Under the pieces are notes generated by a model. The model searched no databases. It was given only the letters and a program-made list of their open reading frames with translations, and was not told the DNA's origin. From contig NZ_CP160388.1 of the NCBI RefSeq assembly GCF_040732315.1, forward strand, positions 248,001-312,000: a stretch of 64,000 bases of DNA. The letters run 5' to 3'. This stretch comes from Oryzisolibacter sp. LB2S. Its GTDB lineage: Bacteria > Pseudomonadota > Gammaproteobacteria > Burkholderiales > Burkholderiaceae_C. A program made the position numbers and the translations under genes. Positions 25,268 through 34,028 of the stretch are shown piece after piece; positions within the stretch are counted from its first letter, which is position 1; the number at the start of each line of letters is the position of its first letter.

Positions 25268-26002
25268 TCAGTCCTCCTGTGCGGTGATGCAGCCGGGCAG
25301 CGACGCCCGGCCCTCGCGCAGGGCCTTGATCAACAGATCGGGCGTGCTGCGGATATGCGCCTCCAGGGCCAGGGCGGCGCGCGCGTCCTGGCCGCTCATG
25401 GCGTACTCGAAGATGGCCTGATGCTCGGCATGCACGTCGCGCACGCTGCCCGGCACCTGCATGGCGTAGCTGCGGTAGCGTTCGCTGTGGCGCGTGAGCA
25501 GCCGCAGCACGCGCAGCGTCCAGGGCGATGCGCAGCCGCCCAGCAGCGCCTCGTGAAAGCGCAGGTTGAGCTGCTCCCAGGCGCTGCGCCGCTCGGGGGC
25601 GATGGGCTCCTCTGCCGAGAGCGCGGCCCAGGCCTGCTCCAGCGCGGCGCGCCAGGCCGCATCCCCGGCGCGGATGGAGCGGCGCAGCGCCTCAGTCTCG
25701 ATCTGCACGCGCAGGTTGGTCACGTCCTCCAGCTCTTCGAGCGCGATCGGCGCGACGCGAAAGCCGCGCTGCCCCTCGGTTACCACCAGCGCATCGCTGG
25801 CCAGGCGGGTGATCGCCTCGCGCAGCGTGCCGGCGCCCACGCCGTAGCGGTCCTTGAGGTGCTCCACGCGCAGCTTCTCGCCGGGCAGCAGCAGGCCTTC
25901 GATGATGTCGTCGCGCAGCCGCTCATAGGCCTGCTCGATGAGGGTGCGCACAATGGGCTGGGCGTCGTCGTCCAGCGCCTGGAGCAGGGCACGCTTGGCC
26001 AT
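25268..26002 (-). CDS. aphS: GntR/FadR-type regulator of the phenol cluster (AphS/PhcS-like)
   Basis: A 244-residue GntR regulator. The winged helix-turn-helix covers residues 15-85 (AYERLRDDIIEGLLLPGEKL then GAGTLREAITRLASDALV) and an FCD all-helical effector domain follows (LRVQIETEALRRSIRAG, FHEALLGGCAS, HAEHQAIFEYAM with metal-binding histidines). In Comamonas phenol clusters a GntR repressor (AphS/PhcS) is encoded beside the sigma-54 activator and silences the phenol genes; position and size here match, so the symbol is by analogy. Its start codon shares one base with the stop of the activator gene (TGATG), so the two regulators are made together. Confidence 0.85.
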   Translation of the reverse strand: MAKRALLQALDDDAQPIVRTLIEQAYERLRDDIIEGLLLPGEKLRVEHLKDRYGVGAGTLREAITRLASDALVVTEGQRGFRVAPIALEELEDVTNLRVQIETEALRRSIRAGDAAWRAALEQAWAALSAEEPIAPERRSAWEQLNLRFHEALLGGCASPWTLRVLRLLTRHSERYRSYAMQVPGSVRDVHAEHQAIFEYAMSGQDARAALALEAHIRSTPDLLIKALREGRASLPGCITAQED

Positions 26003-27693
26003 CAGAACTCCCGGATCTTGTTCAGGCGGTAGCTCAGCTGCGGGCGCGTCAGGCCCAGCAGGCGCGCGGCCGCGGCCAGGTTGCCGTGGTGGCGTGCCAC
26101 GGCCTCCTCGATGAGCTGAGCCTCCAGCGCCGCCAGATCGAGCGGCTGGGCCAGCAGCTGATCCACCAGCCCCGTGTGGCAGGCGGGTGCCTGTACCTGG
26201 CCCAGGCGCCCGCTGGGCTGCAGCTGGTGCGTGGGTGCGGCGAGGGCGCTGTCGGGGAACAGATGCTCCACATCTACCGCGCCGCCCGCGTCGGCCAGGA
26301 TCACGCTGCGCTCCACCAGGTTCTCCAGCTCGCGCACATTGCCGGGCCAGGCGTGGCTGCGCAGTGCATGCAGTGCGCGGTCTGTCAGCCCGCTGATGTG
26401 CTTGTCATGCGCAAGGGCAAAGCGCTCCAGCAGATGGCGCGCAAAGGGCTCGATGTCGTCCGGGCGCTCGCGCAGTGGCGGAATGCGTATCGGGTAGACG
26501 TGGATGCGGTAGTACAGGTCCTGTCTGAAGCGCCCGGCGCGCACCGCCTCCATCAGGTCCACATGGGTGGCGCAGACCAGGCGCACGTCCACCTGGCGCG
26601 GCTGCGTGGCGCCCAGGCGCTCGATCTGCCCGTCCTGCAACACGCGCAGCAGCTTGGCTTGCGCGGGCAGGGGCAACTCGCCGAGCTCGTCGAGGAACAG
26701 CGTGCCGCCGTGGGCGCGCTCGAAGCGCCCGGCACGCGCCGCGTCGGCGCCGGTGAAGGCGCCCTTTTCTGTGCCGAAAAGTTCGGACTCGACCAGCTCA
26801 CCGGGCAGCGCTGCGCAGTTGACGGCCACGAAGGGCTTGGTCGAGCGCGCGCTGAGCGCATGCAGCGCGCGCGCAAAGCGCTCCTTGCCCACGCCCGTCT
26901 CGCCCGTGAGCAGCACCGTCACCTGCGTGGCCGCGGCCTTGCGCAGCAGGGCCGTGGCGGCGGCAAAGCCGGCGGAGCGGCCGATCAGCGGGCCCAGCGC
27001 ATCGGCCGGGGGCTCGGGGCGGTCTTCGGCGGCCATCGGTGCGGGCCAGGCCGGCAGGAGGCTGAGGCTGGCATGGTCGGGCAGGGCGTCGGGGGCGTAG
27101 TCGCGCGCGAGCTCGGCGGCATCGGGCCAGGCATCGAGCAGCCGGCCCTCGATGCGGCAATGCGCCTGGCCGCAGCCGGCGCAGGCCACCTCCTTGTAGA
27201 GCACGGGCCGGCCCATGAAGGCGCTGGTGTAGCCCGAGGCATAGCCCAGCAGGGTCCAGCACACGGGCTCACCTTGCGGGCCAAAGTCGCGCAGATGCGT
27301 CTCCACCTCCCAGGAATGCTGCCAGTCGAAGATGCCGTGAAAGTGACCGCCCGCAAGGTCTATCTCCAGCTGCACGGGCGTCACATGCACGGCGCCCTGC
27401 AGCATGTGCAGCTGCGGGCCCACGCCGAACATGGCAAAGGCATCGGCCTGCGGGCGCAGCTGGCGTGCCAGTGCCGCGTCGCGCTCGCCCGAGGCGTAGC
27501 CCACGCGCATCATCAACCGGCGCGCGGCCGTGGGCCCCAGGGTGTGCATGAGCTCGCTGCGCAATATGCCCAGCGAGCCCGCATGCATCAGCACCATGCG
27601 CTGGCCCGCCAGCCAGATGCGCCCGTCGGCGGCGGAGAACTGGATCTGGCGCCGCAGATCGGCGTCCGAAGGCAGGGCGGGCAGGGCAGGCAT
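26002..27693 (-). CDS. dmpR: DmpR/XylR-type sigma-54-dependent activator of phenol degradation
   Basis: A 563-residue enhancer-binding protein. The N-terminal XylR_N aromatic-sensing domain ([19 protein letters not shown]) leads into a V4R domain with [13 protein letters not shown]. The AAA+ domain has Walker A GETGVGKE, the sigma-54 contact loop GAFTGA, and [11 protein letters not shown] Fis-type helix-turn-helix ends the protein ([20 protein letters not shown]). It should bind phenols directly and switch on the divergent hydroxylase operon. ATG 27693 is chosen: it gives the same length as DmpR and leaves the enhancer-like palindromes (27749-27788) in non-coding DNA. ATG 27723 and 27807 are alternatives whose extra codons are A/T-rich. 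Confidence 0.9.
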   Translation of the reverse strand: MPALPALPSDADLRRQIQFSAADGRIWLAGQRMVLMHAGSLGILRSELMHTLGPTAARRLMMRVGYASGERDAALARQLRPQADAFAMFGVGPQLHMLQGAVHVTPVQLEIDLAGGHFHGIFDWQHSWEVETHLRDFGPQGEPVCWTLLGYASGYTSAFMGRPVLYKEVACAGCGQAHCRIEGRLLDAWPDAAELARDYAPDALPDHASLSLLPAWPAPMAAEDRPEPPADALGPLIGRSAGFAAATALLRKAAATQVTVLLTGETGVGKERFARALHALSARSTKPFVAVNCAALPGELVESELFGTEKGAFTGADAARAGRFERAHGGTLFLDELGELPLPAQAKLLRVLQDGQIERLGATQPRQVDVRLVCATHVDLMEAVRAGRFRQDLYYRIHVYPIRIPPLRERPDDIEPFARHLLERFALAHDKHISGLTDRALHALRSHAWPGNVRELENLVERSVILADAGGAVDVEHLFPDSALAAPTHQLQPSGRLGQVQAPACHTGLVDQLLAQPLDLAALEAQLIEEAVARHHGNLAAAARLLGLTRPQLSYRLNKIREF

Positions 27694-27748
27694 AGCCAAA
27701 TTATCGAGAACGTTGCGAATCATCGCAAGGCTTTCACCATCCTGAAAT

Positions 27749-27788
27749 TCATCAAATGATGAGTTTTGCAGATTTTCAATGAATGAAA
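27749..27788 (+). promoter_or_regulatory. Two candidate upstream activator sites for the DmpR-type protein
   Basis: TCATCAAATGATGA (27749-27762) and TTTCAATGAATGAAA (27774-27788) are two near-palindromes with centres about 26 bp apart, 150-195 bp upstream of the predicted sigma-54 transcription start. This is the usual distance and arrangement of XylR/DmpR enhancer sites. AATCATCATGTTG at 27787-27799 resembles an IHF site. Confidence 0.55.
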
Positions 27789-27848
27789 TCATCATGTTGC
27801 ATTGCAATATCTGCGAATAAGCGGTTGTCTTTCATCTCGGAATCACGG

Positions 27849-27863
27849 ATGTTCCGGCAACAT
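27849..27863. promoter_or_regulatory. Candidate repressor operator in phenol promoter region
   Basis: ATGTTCCGGCAACAT has 5-bp inverted arms (ATGTT/AACAT) between the enhancer sites and the sigma-54 promoter; GGTATTAACC lies 7 bp downstream. Either could bind the GntR protein; it is a weak call. Confidence 0.25.
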
Positions 27864-27915
27864 TCTTAGGTATTAACCATGAATTATCGAGATTTTCCGA
27901 GGTCTTCCGGTTTTT

Positions 27916-27931
27916 TGGCATGGCCTGTGCA
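27916..27931 (+). promoter_or_regulatory. Sigma-54 (-24/-12) promoter of the phenol operon
   Basis: TGGCATGGCCTGTGCA fits the consensus TGGCACG-N4-TTGCW with the invariant GG and GC at the right spacing. The start of transcription would fall near 27942, one base before the dmpK start codon. Confidence 0.85.
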
Positions 27932-27942
27932 ACAGCGTTGGC

Positions 27943-28233
27943 ATGAGCAGCACCCCCCAATCTTCCGACGACCGCTGGGATGTCCAGCGCCGCTACATCC
28001 GCATCGTGCAGGAGCACGCGAGCGGCATGGTCGAGTTCGAGTTCGCCGTGGGCGAGCCGGGCCTGTTTGTCGAGATGGTGATGCCGCGCGCCCAGTTCGA
28101 GGACTTCTGCACCACCCAGGGCGTGCAGCCCACCCATGGCGCGCTGCCCGAGCAGGAGCAGGGCAGTGCCGAGCACGAATGGGACTGGAGCCTGCGCAGC
28201 GCGCGCGAACGGCATTTCCGCCACGAGCCCTGA
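27943..28233 (+). CDS. dmpK: Phenol hydroxylase assembly subunit P0 (DmpK)
   Basis: A 96-residue protein that matches DmpK/PhK, the small subunit needed to assemble active phenol hydroxylase, probably by helping iron enter the oxygenase, but absent from the final complex. The core VQRRYIRIVQ, FVEMVMPRAQFEDFC is typical. It opens the twelve-plus-gene phenol operon. Unlike dmpL, M, N, O and B there is no Shine-Dalgarno before this ATG, and the sigma-54 promoter predicts transcription starting about one base upstream, so the message appears leaderless for this gene. The next ATG (residue 29) would remove conserved sequence. Confidence 0.88.
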   Translation: MSSTPQSSDDRWDVQRRYIRIVQEHASGMVEFEFAVGEPGLFVEMVMPRAQFEDFCTTQGVQPTHGALPEQEQGSAEHEWDWSLRSARERHFRHEP

Positions 28234-28283
28234 CTCCCCCCTTGCCCCCTTCCCTCAGATAGACCACCACAGGAGACGACCCC

Positions 28284-29276
28284 ATGCAAATCGACCTGCG
28301 CACCGTCAGCATCGAGCCGCTGCGCCAGACCTACAACCACATTGCCGAGCGGCTGGGGGCGGACAAGCCGGCCTCACGCTACATCGAGGGCACGATGAAC
28401 GTGCAGCCCGATGCCAACTTCCACTACCGCCCCACCTGGGACCCGGAGCATGAGCTGTTCGACCCGAGCCGCACCCGCCTGGTGATGAAGGACTGGTACG
28501 CGCTCAAGGATCCGCGCCAGTTCTACTACGGCGCCTACACCCAGGCGCGCGCGCGCATGCAGGAGGTGGCCGAGGCGGACTTTGACTTCGTCGAGTCGCG
28601 CGGCCTGGCCGACAGCTACGACGACGCCGCGCGCCGCACGGCCATCGACTTCTACGTGCCGCTGCGCCATGTGGCCTGGGGCGCGAACATGAATGGCGCC
28701 TTCCAATGCGCCTACGGCTACGGCACGGCCATCACCCAACCCTGCCTGTATGCGGGCATGGACCAGCTGGGCATTGCGCAGTACCTCACGCGTCTGGGGT
28801 TGCTGCTGGGCACACCCGCCGACCTGGAGGCCGGCAAGCATGCCTGGCTCAATGCCCCCGCCTGGCAGGGCCTGCGCCGCCTGGTCGAGGACAGCTGGGT
28901 GCTCAAGGACTGGTTCGAGCTGTTCGTGGCGCAGAACGTCGTGCTCGACGGCGTGCTGTTCGGCCTGGCCTACAAGGAGGTGGACCAGGCGCTGACCGAG
29001 AAGGCCGGCCCCACGGTGTCCATGCTCACGCGCTTCCAGGCCGAGTGGGCCCAGGACGCCAACAAGTGGGTGGACGCCGTGATCAAGGTCGCCGCCGCCG
29101 AGAGCCCCGCCAACCGTGACCTGCTGTGCACCTGGTACGCACAGTGGCGTGGCCGCGTGCAGGAGGCCCTGGCCCCCGTGGCCGAGCTGGCCCTGGGCGC
29201 CGATGGCGCAGCCGCCCTGGAGCGCAGCGTGGCCGCCGTCGATGCACGCATGGCCAAGGCCGGCCTGACTGTGTGA
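28284..29276 (+). CDS. dmpL: Phenol hydroxylase P1, oxygenase beta subunit (DmpL)
   Basis: A 330-residue ferritin-like beta subunit of the multicomponent phenol hydroxylase oxygenase (alpha2beta2gamma2). It has the fold of the alpha subunit but no diiron ligands. Typical stretches are IEPLRQTYNHIAERLG, RPTWDPEHELFD, FYYGAYTQARARMQEVAE and KDWFELFVAQNVVLDGVLF. CAGGAGA lies 9 bases upstream of the ATG. It sits between dmpK and dmpM as in all known operons of this type. Confidence 0.95.
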   Translation: MQIDLRTVSIEPLRQTYNHIAERLGADKPASRYIEGTMNVQPDANFHYRPTWDPEHELFDPSRTRLVMKDWYALKDPRQFYYGAYTQARARMQEVAEADFDFVESRGLADSYDDAARRTAIDFYVPLRHVAWGANMNGAFQCAYGYGTAITQPCLYAGMDQLGIAQYLTRLGLLLGTPADLEAGKHAWLNAPAWQGLRRLVEDSWVLKDWFELFVAQNVVLDGVLFGLAYKEVDQALTEKAGPTVSMLTRFQAEWAQDANKWVDAVIKVAAAESPANRDLLCTWYAQWRGRVQEALAPVAELALGADGAAALERSVAAVDARMAKAGLTV

Positions 29277-29301
29277 ACGCCCCGAATCAGGAGACCCACA
29301 G

Positions 29302-29571
29302 ATGTCCAACGTATTCATTGCATTCCAGAAGAACGAAGACTCGCGCGCCATCGTCAACGCCATCCTGGCCGACAACCCCGGCGCCATCGTGAGCGACCAG
29401 CCGGCCATGGTGAAGATCGACGTGCCGCACCGCCTGGTGGTGCGCCGGGCCACCGTCGAGGAAGAGCTCGGGCGCGAGTTCGACCTGCAGGAGATGCAGG
29501 TGCACCTCATCACCATGAGCGGCAACGTCGACGAAACCGACGACGAGTTCTCGCTCACCTGGAACCAGTAA
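29302..29571 (+). CDS. dmpM: Phenol hydroxylase P2, regulatory/effector protein (DmpM)
   Basis: An 89-residue cofactorless effector protein (MmoB/DmpM family) that docks on the oxygenase and couples electron transfer to oxygen activation. It begins NVFIAFQKNEDSRAIVNAIL and contains VVRRATVEEELGREFDLQEM. Length equals that of known DmpM proteins. AGGAGA lies upstream; it is followed by dmpN after 32 bases. Confidence 0.95.
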   Translation: MSNVFIAFQKNEDSRAIVNAILADNPGAIVSDQPAMVKIDVPHRLVVRRATVEEELGREFDLQEMQVHLITMSGNVDETDDEFSLTWNQ

Positions 29572-29603
29572 TCCGCCGCGCAAGACCCAAGGAGAGACAC
29601 ATC

Positions 29604-31151
29604 ATGGACATGAAAGCCAACAAGAAGCTCGGCCTGAAAGAGCGCTACAACCTCATGACGCGCGACCTGGCCTGGACGCCCACCTACCAGGCGGTGAAGG
29701 ACGTGTTCCCGTACATGGAGTACGAGGGCATCAAGATCCATGACTGGGACAAGTTCGAGGACCCGTTCCGCATGACGATGGACTCGTACTGGAAGTACCA
29801 GGCCGAGAAGGAGCGCAAGCTCTACGCCATCATCGACGCCTTCACGCAGAACAACGGTCACCTGGGCGTGACGGACGGGCGCTACATCAACGCGCTCAAG
29901 CTGTTCCTGACGGGCGTCTCGCCGCTCGAATACATGGCGCACCGCGGTTTTGCCCATGTGGGCCGCCAGTACCCCGGCGCCGGCCCGCGCGTGGCCTGCA
30001 TGATGCAGAGCCTGGACGAGATCCGCCATTCGCAGACGCAGATCCACAGCCTGTCCAACTACAACAAGCACTACAACGGCTTTGCCAACTGGCGCCACCA
30101 GCACGACCGCGTGTGGTACCTGTCGGTGCCCAAGAGCTTCTTTGACGACGCCGTGAGCGCCGGGCCGTTCGAGTTCATCGTGGCCATCGGCTTTGCGTTC
30201 GAATACGTGCTCACCAACCTGCTGTTCGTGCCCTTCATCTCGGGCGCGGCCTACAACGGCGACATGGGCGCCATGGCGTTCGGTTTCTCGGCGCAGAGCG
30301 ACGAGTCGCGCCACATGACGCTGGGGCTGGAGATCATCAAGTTCATCCTGGAACAAGACCCGGACAATCTGCCCATCGTGCAGGCCTGGCTCGACAAGTG
30401 GTTCTGGCGCGGCTACCGCGTGCTGACCCTGGTGGCCATGATGATGGACTACATGCTGCCCAAGCGCGTGATGAGCTGGAAGGAGGCCTGGGAGGTCTAC
30501 GCCGAGCAGAACGGTGCGGCCCTGTTCAACGACCTGGCGCGCTACGGCATCAAGGTGCCCAAGGGCTGGGAACAGGCCTGCAAGGACAAGGATCACCTGT
30601 CGCACCAGGCCTGGAACGTGTTCTACAACTACGGCGCCGCCGCCCCCTTCCACACCTGGGCGCCGAGCGAGAAGGACATGGAGTGGCTCTCGGCCAAGTA
30701 CCCCGAGACCTTCGACAAGTACTACCGCCCGCTGTGGACGCACTACGCCAAGGAGCAGGCCGAGGGCCGGCGCTTCTACAACGGCACGCTGCCCATGCTG
30801 TGCCAGGTGTGCCAGGTGCCGATGTTCTTCACCGAGCCGGACGACCCGACCAAGATTGCCTACCGCGAGAGCGAGTACAAGGGCATGAAGTACCACTGCT
30901 GCTCCGACGGCTGCAAGCACATCTTCGACAACGAGCCCGAGAAGTACGCACAGAGCTGGCTGCCCGTGCACCAGATCTACCAGGGCAACTGCTTCCCCGC
31001 GGACGTGGACCCGAGCAAGCCCGACTTCGACCCGCTGATGGAGGTGCTGCGCTACTACAAGATGGAGTTCGGCCGCGACAACCTCGACTATGCCGATTCC
31101 GAGGACAAGAAGAACTTCGAGGCCTGGCGTGCCCAGGCCACGAGCAACTAA
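29604..31151 (+). CDS. dmpN: Phenol hydroxylase P3, diiron oxygenase alpha subunit (DmpN)
   Basis: A 515-residue catalytic alpha subunit of the bacterial multicomponent monooxygenase family; it hydroxylates phenol to catechol with O2. All six diiron ligands are visible: Glu109 in SPLEYM, Glu139 and His142 in DEIRH, Glu200 in FAFEYV, Glu234 and His237 in DESRH. The C-terminal part holds CQVCQVPMF and YHCCSDGCKHIF, the Cys-rich YHS-like zinc module of phenol hydroxylases. AAGGAGA precedes the start. Confidence 0.97.
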   Translation: MDMKANKKLGLKERYNLMTRDLAWTPTYQAVKDVFPYMEYEGIKIHDWDKFEDPFRMTMDSYWKYQAEKERKLYAIIDAFTQNNGHLGVTDGRYINALKLFLTGVSPLEYMAHRGFAHVGRQYPGAGPRVACMMQSLDEIRHSQTQIHSLSNYNKHYNGFANWRHQHDRVWYLSVPKSFFDDAVSAGPFEFIVAIGFAFEYVLTNLLFVPFISGAAYNGDMGAMAFGFSAQSDESRHMTLGLEIIKFILEQDPDNLPIVQAWLDKWFWRGYRVLTLVAMMMDYMLPKRVMSWKEAWEVYAEQNGAALFNDLARYGIKVPKGWEQACKDKDHLSHQAWNVFYNYGAAAPFHTWAPSEKDMEWLSAKYPETFDKYYRPLWTHYAKEQAEGRRFYNGTLPMLCQVCQVPMFFTEPDDPTKIAYRESEYKGMKYHCCSDGCKHIFDNEPEKYAQSWLPVHQIYQGNCFPADVDPSKPDFDPLMEVLRYYKMEFGRDNLDYADSEDKKNFEAWRAQATSN

Positions 31152-31170
31152 CAGCACAGGAGACACAGCC

Positions 31171-31527
31171 ATGGCCGTCAAATCCATAGCCCCCTACGAG
31201 TTCGCGCAGAAAGACACGGTGGACAAGTTCCCGGCGCCGCTGCTCTACATCGCCTGGGAAGACCACAAGATGTTCTGCGCCCCGTTCTGCGCCCCCATGC
31301 CGCCGACCATGAAATTTGGCGAGCTGGTCCAGGGCGCGCTGCCCGGCATGTTCGGCGCGCATCCCGAGTTTGCGCAGATCGACTGGGACAAGGCCGAGTG
31401 GTTCATGTCCGGCAAGCCCTTCACGCCCGACATGGACAAGAGCCTGGCCGACCACGGCATAGGCCACAAGAGCGTGATCCGCTTTCGCACGCCGGGGTTG
31501 ACGGGGCTGCAGGGCTCCTGCTTCTGA
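31171..31527 (+). CDS. dmpO: Phenol hydroxylase P4, oxygenase gamma subunit (DmpO)
   Basis: A 118-residue gamma subunit of the oxygenase. The sequence PYEFAQKDTVDKFPAPLLYI, FCAPFCAPMP and GIGHKSVIRFRTPGL is typical. The ATG at 31171 has CAGGAGA upstream; an in-frame extension to 31090 lies within dmpN and is rejected. Two repeats separate it from dmpP. Confidence 0.94.
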   Translation: MAVKSIAPYEFAQKDTVDKFPAPLLYIAWEDHKMFCAPFCAPMPPTMKFGELVQGALPGMFGAHPEFAQIDWDKAEWFMSGKPFTPDMDKSLADHGIGHKSVIRFRTPGLTGLQGSCF

Positions 31528-31541
31528 CGCGCCCCGTCACC

Positions 31542-31565
31542 CCCTCTCCCGCCAGCGGGAGAGGG
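31542..31565. repeat. REP-like palindrome, copy 2, between dmpO and dmpP
   Basis: CCCTCTCCCGC and GCGGGAGAGGG form a perfect 11-bp stem with a 2-base loop inside the phenol operon. It would make a strong hairpin in the mRNA but lacks a T-run after it, so it is not a classical terminator. Confidence 0.8.
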
Positions 31566-31620
31566 AAAAAAGAGGTCGAAGCGTTATCCATAAAGCGCAA
31601 GCAGCTCTAGTTTTTATAGT
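31566..31620. repeat. Dispersed gene-end palindromic repeat, copy F
   Basis: On the minus strand: CTAGAGCTGCTTGCGCTTTATGG, AACGCTTCGACCTCTTTTTT. It is a degenerate family member inserted between dmpO and dmpP directly next to the REP-like palindrome. Confidence 0.45.
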
Positions 31621-31634
31621 TAGTGAGACAAGCC

Positions 31635-32699
31635 ATGAGCCACCAGCTCACCATTGAACCGCTGGGCCAGACCATAGACGTCGAGGAAGGCCAGACCATT
31701 CTGGACGCCGCGCTGCGCGCCGGCATCTACCTGCCCCATGCCTGCGGCCATGGCCTGTGCGGCACATGCAAGGTCCAGGTCAGCGACGGCGAGATCGAGC
31801 ATGGCGAGGCCAGCGGCTTTGCCCTGATGGACTACGAGCGCGACGAGGGCCTGTGCCTGGCCTGCTGCGCCACGCTGGAGTCCGATGTCGTCGTCGAGGC
31901 CGAGATCGACGAGGAGCCCGATGCGCTCAACCTGCAGGTGCAGGACTACGCGGGCCGCGTCACGCGCATCGAAGACCTCACGCCCACCATCAAGGGCGTG
32001 TGGATCGCGCTCGACGCGCCCATCACCTTCCAGGCCGGGCAGTACATCAACCTGCATGTGCCGGGCGAGGGCACGCGCGCCTTCTCCATCGCCAGCGCGC
32101 CGGGCGAGAGCCGCGAGATCGAGCTCAACATCCGCCGCGTGCCCGGCGGCATGGGCACGGCCTGGGTGCACGACAGGCTCCAGGCCGGCGACGCCGTCAA
32201 GGTCACCGGCCCCTACGGGCGCTTCTTCATCCGCGCCAGCGCCCACGCCAAGGAGAACCTGGGCTACCTGTTCCTGGCCGGCGGCTCGGGCTTGTCGAGC
32301 CCGCGCTCCATGGTGCTGGAGCTGCTGGCAGCGGGCGAGGACAGGCCCATCACCCTGGTCAACGGCGCGCGCAATCGGAGCGAGCTCTACCACCACGACG
32401 AGTTCGTGCGGCTCGCGCAGCAGCACCCGCATTTCACCTACGTGGCCGCCCTGTCCGACGAGCCCGAGGGCAGCGACTGGGACGGCGCGCGCGGCTTCGT
32501 GCACGAGGCCGCCAAGGCACATTTCAGCAACGACTTCCGCGGCCACAAGGCCTATCTGTGCGGCCCGCCGCTGATGATCGACGCCTGCATCACCACGCTG
32601 ATGCAGGGCCGGCTGTTCGAGCGCGACATCTACACCGAGAAATTCATCTCGGCCGCCGACGCGCAGCAGGTGCGCAGCCCGCTGTTCAAGAAGATCTGA
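31635..32699 (+). CDS. dmpP: Phenol hydroxylase P5, NADH-dependent FAD/2Fe-2S reductase (DmpP)
   Basis: A 354-residue reductase that passes electrons from NADH to the oxygenase. The N-terminal plant-type ferredoxin domain has CGHGLCGTCKV plus a fourth Cys in CLACCATLES. The FAD domain has RAFSIAS, and the NAD domain has FLAGGSGLSSPRS and LCGPPLMIDACI. ATG 31635 is preferred to an upstream GTG at 31623. No good Shine-Dalgarno is seen, in contrast to dmpL-O, and two palindromic repeats lie between dmpO and this gene, so its expression may be set separately. Confidence 0.95.
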   Translation: MSHQLTIEPLGQTIDVEEGQTILDAALRAGIYLPHACGHGLCGTCKVQVSDGEIEHGEASGFALMDYERDEGLCLACCATLESDVVVEAEIDEEPDALNLQVQDYAGRVTRIEDLTPTIKGVWIALDAPITFQAGQYINLHVPGEGTRAFSIASAPGESREIELNIRRVPGGMGTAWVHDRLQAGDAVKVTGPYGRFFIRASAHAKENLGYLFLAGGSGLSSPRSMVLELLAAGEDRPITLVNGARNRSELYHHDEFVRLAQQHPHFTYVAALSDEPEGSDWDGARGFVHEAAKAHFSNDFRGHKAYLCGPPLMIDACITTLMQGRLFERDIYTEKFISAADAQQVRSPLFKKI

Positions 32700-32717
32700 C
32701 GAGGCTGACGCAGCGCC

Positions 32718-33074
32718 ATGGCCTACCACACCATCACCATTGCCGACACCGGCGAGAGCTACCGCTGTCTCGACCAGCGCACCGTGCTCGAAGGCATGGA
32801 GGCCCTGGGCAAGAAGGGCATACCCGTGGGCTGCCGCCAGGGCGGCTGCGGCGTGTGCAAGGTGCAGGTGCTCGAAGGCGAATACACGCGCCGCGTGATG
32901 AGTCGCGCCCATGTGAGCGCCGAAGAGGAGTCAAGCGGCTGCGTGCTGTCCTGCCGAATCAAACCCACCAGCGACCTGCGCCTGCACGTCATAGGCGCGA
33001 TGAAGAAGAACGTCTGCCGCCCCGCAGCCGAGGCAGCGGCGCACACCACCCCACATCCATCACCCCAACCCTGA
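32718..33074 (+). CDS. dmpQ: Plant-type ferredoxin for catechol dioxygenase reactivation (DmpQ)
   Basis: A 118-residue 2Fe-2S ferredoxin of the XylT/DmpQ family, which re-reduces the iron of catechol 2,3-dioxygenase after it is oxidised during turnover of substituted catechols. Cluster ligands are in CRQGGCGVCKVQV and in GCVLSC. It stands directly ahead of dmpB, its partner. The C-terminal 20 residues are an extra Ala/Pro/His-rich tail. Confidence 0.92.
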   Translation: MAYHTITIADTGESYRCLDQRTVLEGMEALGKKGIPVGCRQGGCGVCKVQVLEGEYTRRVMSRAHVSAEEESSGCVLSCRIKPTSDLRLHVIGAMKKNVCRPAAEAAAHTTPHPSPQP

Positions 33075-33092
33075 AACAAAAGGAGACTCCCC

Positions 33093-34019
33093 ATGGCAAT
33101 GACTGGCGTTCTGCGACCTGGCCACGCCCAGATCCGCGTGCTTGACCTGGAAGAATCGGTCAAGTGGTACACCGAAGTAATGGGCTTGAAGCCCATGGGC
33201 CGCGATGCCCAGGGCCGCGCCTACTTCAAGACCCGTGCCGAGCGGGACCACCACAGCATCATCCTGCGCCAGGCCGATCAGGCCGGCATGGACTTCTTCG
33301 GCTACAAGGTGCTGGACAAGGCCACGCTGGACAACTTCGAGCGCCGCCTCAAGGAATACGGCGTGGCCACCGAGCGCATCCCCGCCGGTGACCTGCTGGA
33401 GACGGGCGAGCGCGTGCGCTTTCGGATCCCCACGGGCCACGCCATCGAGCTCTACGCCGAGAAAACCGCCGTCGGCAGCGCCGTGGGCACGAACAGCCCG
33501 GACATGGACATCATCGACCAGCCCGGCATCACTCCCATCCGCATGGACCATGCGCTGATCTACGGCACCGACCTGGATGGCGCGACCGACCTGTTCACCA
33601 AGGTGCTGGGCTTCACGCTGGTCGAGCGCGTCAAGCTCGAGGACGGCCAGACCGACCTGGGCGTGTGGCTGACCTGCAGCGCCAAGGCGCATGACATCGC
33701 CATCGTGCGCCACGCCGAGGCCGACAAGCTGCACCATGTGTCGTTCCAGCTCGGCAGCTGGGAGCAGGTGCTGCGCGCGGCCGACATCATGAGCAAGAAC
33801 CGTGTCTCCATCGACATCGGCCCCACGCGCCACGGCATCACCAACGGCACCACCATCTACTTCTTCGATCCCTCGGGCAACCGCCTGGAGACCTTTGCCG
33901 GCGGCTACGACCATTACCCCGACATGGAGCCCATCACCTGGAGCTGGGAAGAGGTGGGCCGCGGCATCTTCTACCACGACCGCAAGCTCAACGACGCCTT
34001 CCTGAGCGTGGTGACCTGA
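33093..34019 (+). CDS. dmpB: Catechol 2,3-dioxygenase (DmpB)
   Basis: A 308-residue extradiol dioxygenase of the vicinal oxygen chelate superfamily. It cleaves catechol to 2-hydroxymuconic semialdehyde. Fe(II) ligands are His153 (RMDHALI), His214 (LHHVSF) and Glu266 (NRLETFAGG). The two-domain structure and length match XylE/DmpB. AAAAGGAGA lies 6 bases before the ATG. Confidence 0.97.
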   Translation: MAMTGVLRPGHAQIRVLDLEESVKWYTEVMGLKPMGRDAQGRAYFKTRAERDHHSIILRQADQAGMDFFGYKVLDKATLDNFERRLKEYGVATERIPAGDLLETGERVRFRIPTGHAIELYAEKTAVGSAVGTNSPDMDIIDQPGITPIRMDHALIYGTDLDGATDLFTKVLGFTLVERVKLEDGQTDLGVWLTCSAKAHDIAIVRHAEADKLHHVSFQLGSWEQVLRAADIMSKNRVSIDIGPTRHGITNGTTIYFFDPSGNRLETFAGGYDHYPDMEPITWSWEEVGRGIFYHDRKLNDAFLSVVT

Positions 34020-34028
34020 GGCGCGCAC

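Noticed and set aside
31527-31570. Hairpin after dmpO as a terminator ending the operon
   Set aside because: No T-run follows the stem on the plus strand, and the downstream genes dmpP to dmpI clearly belong to the same pathway.
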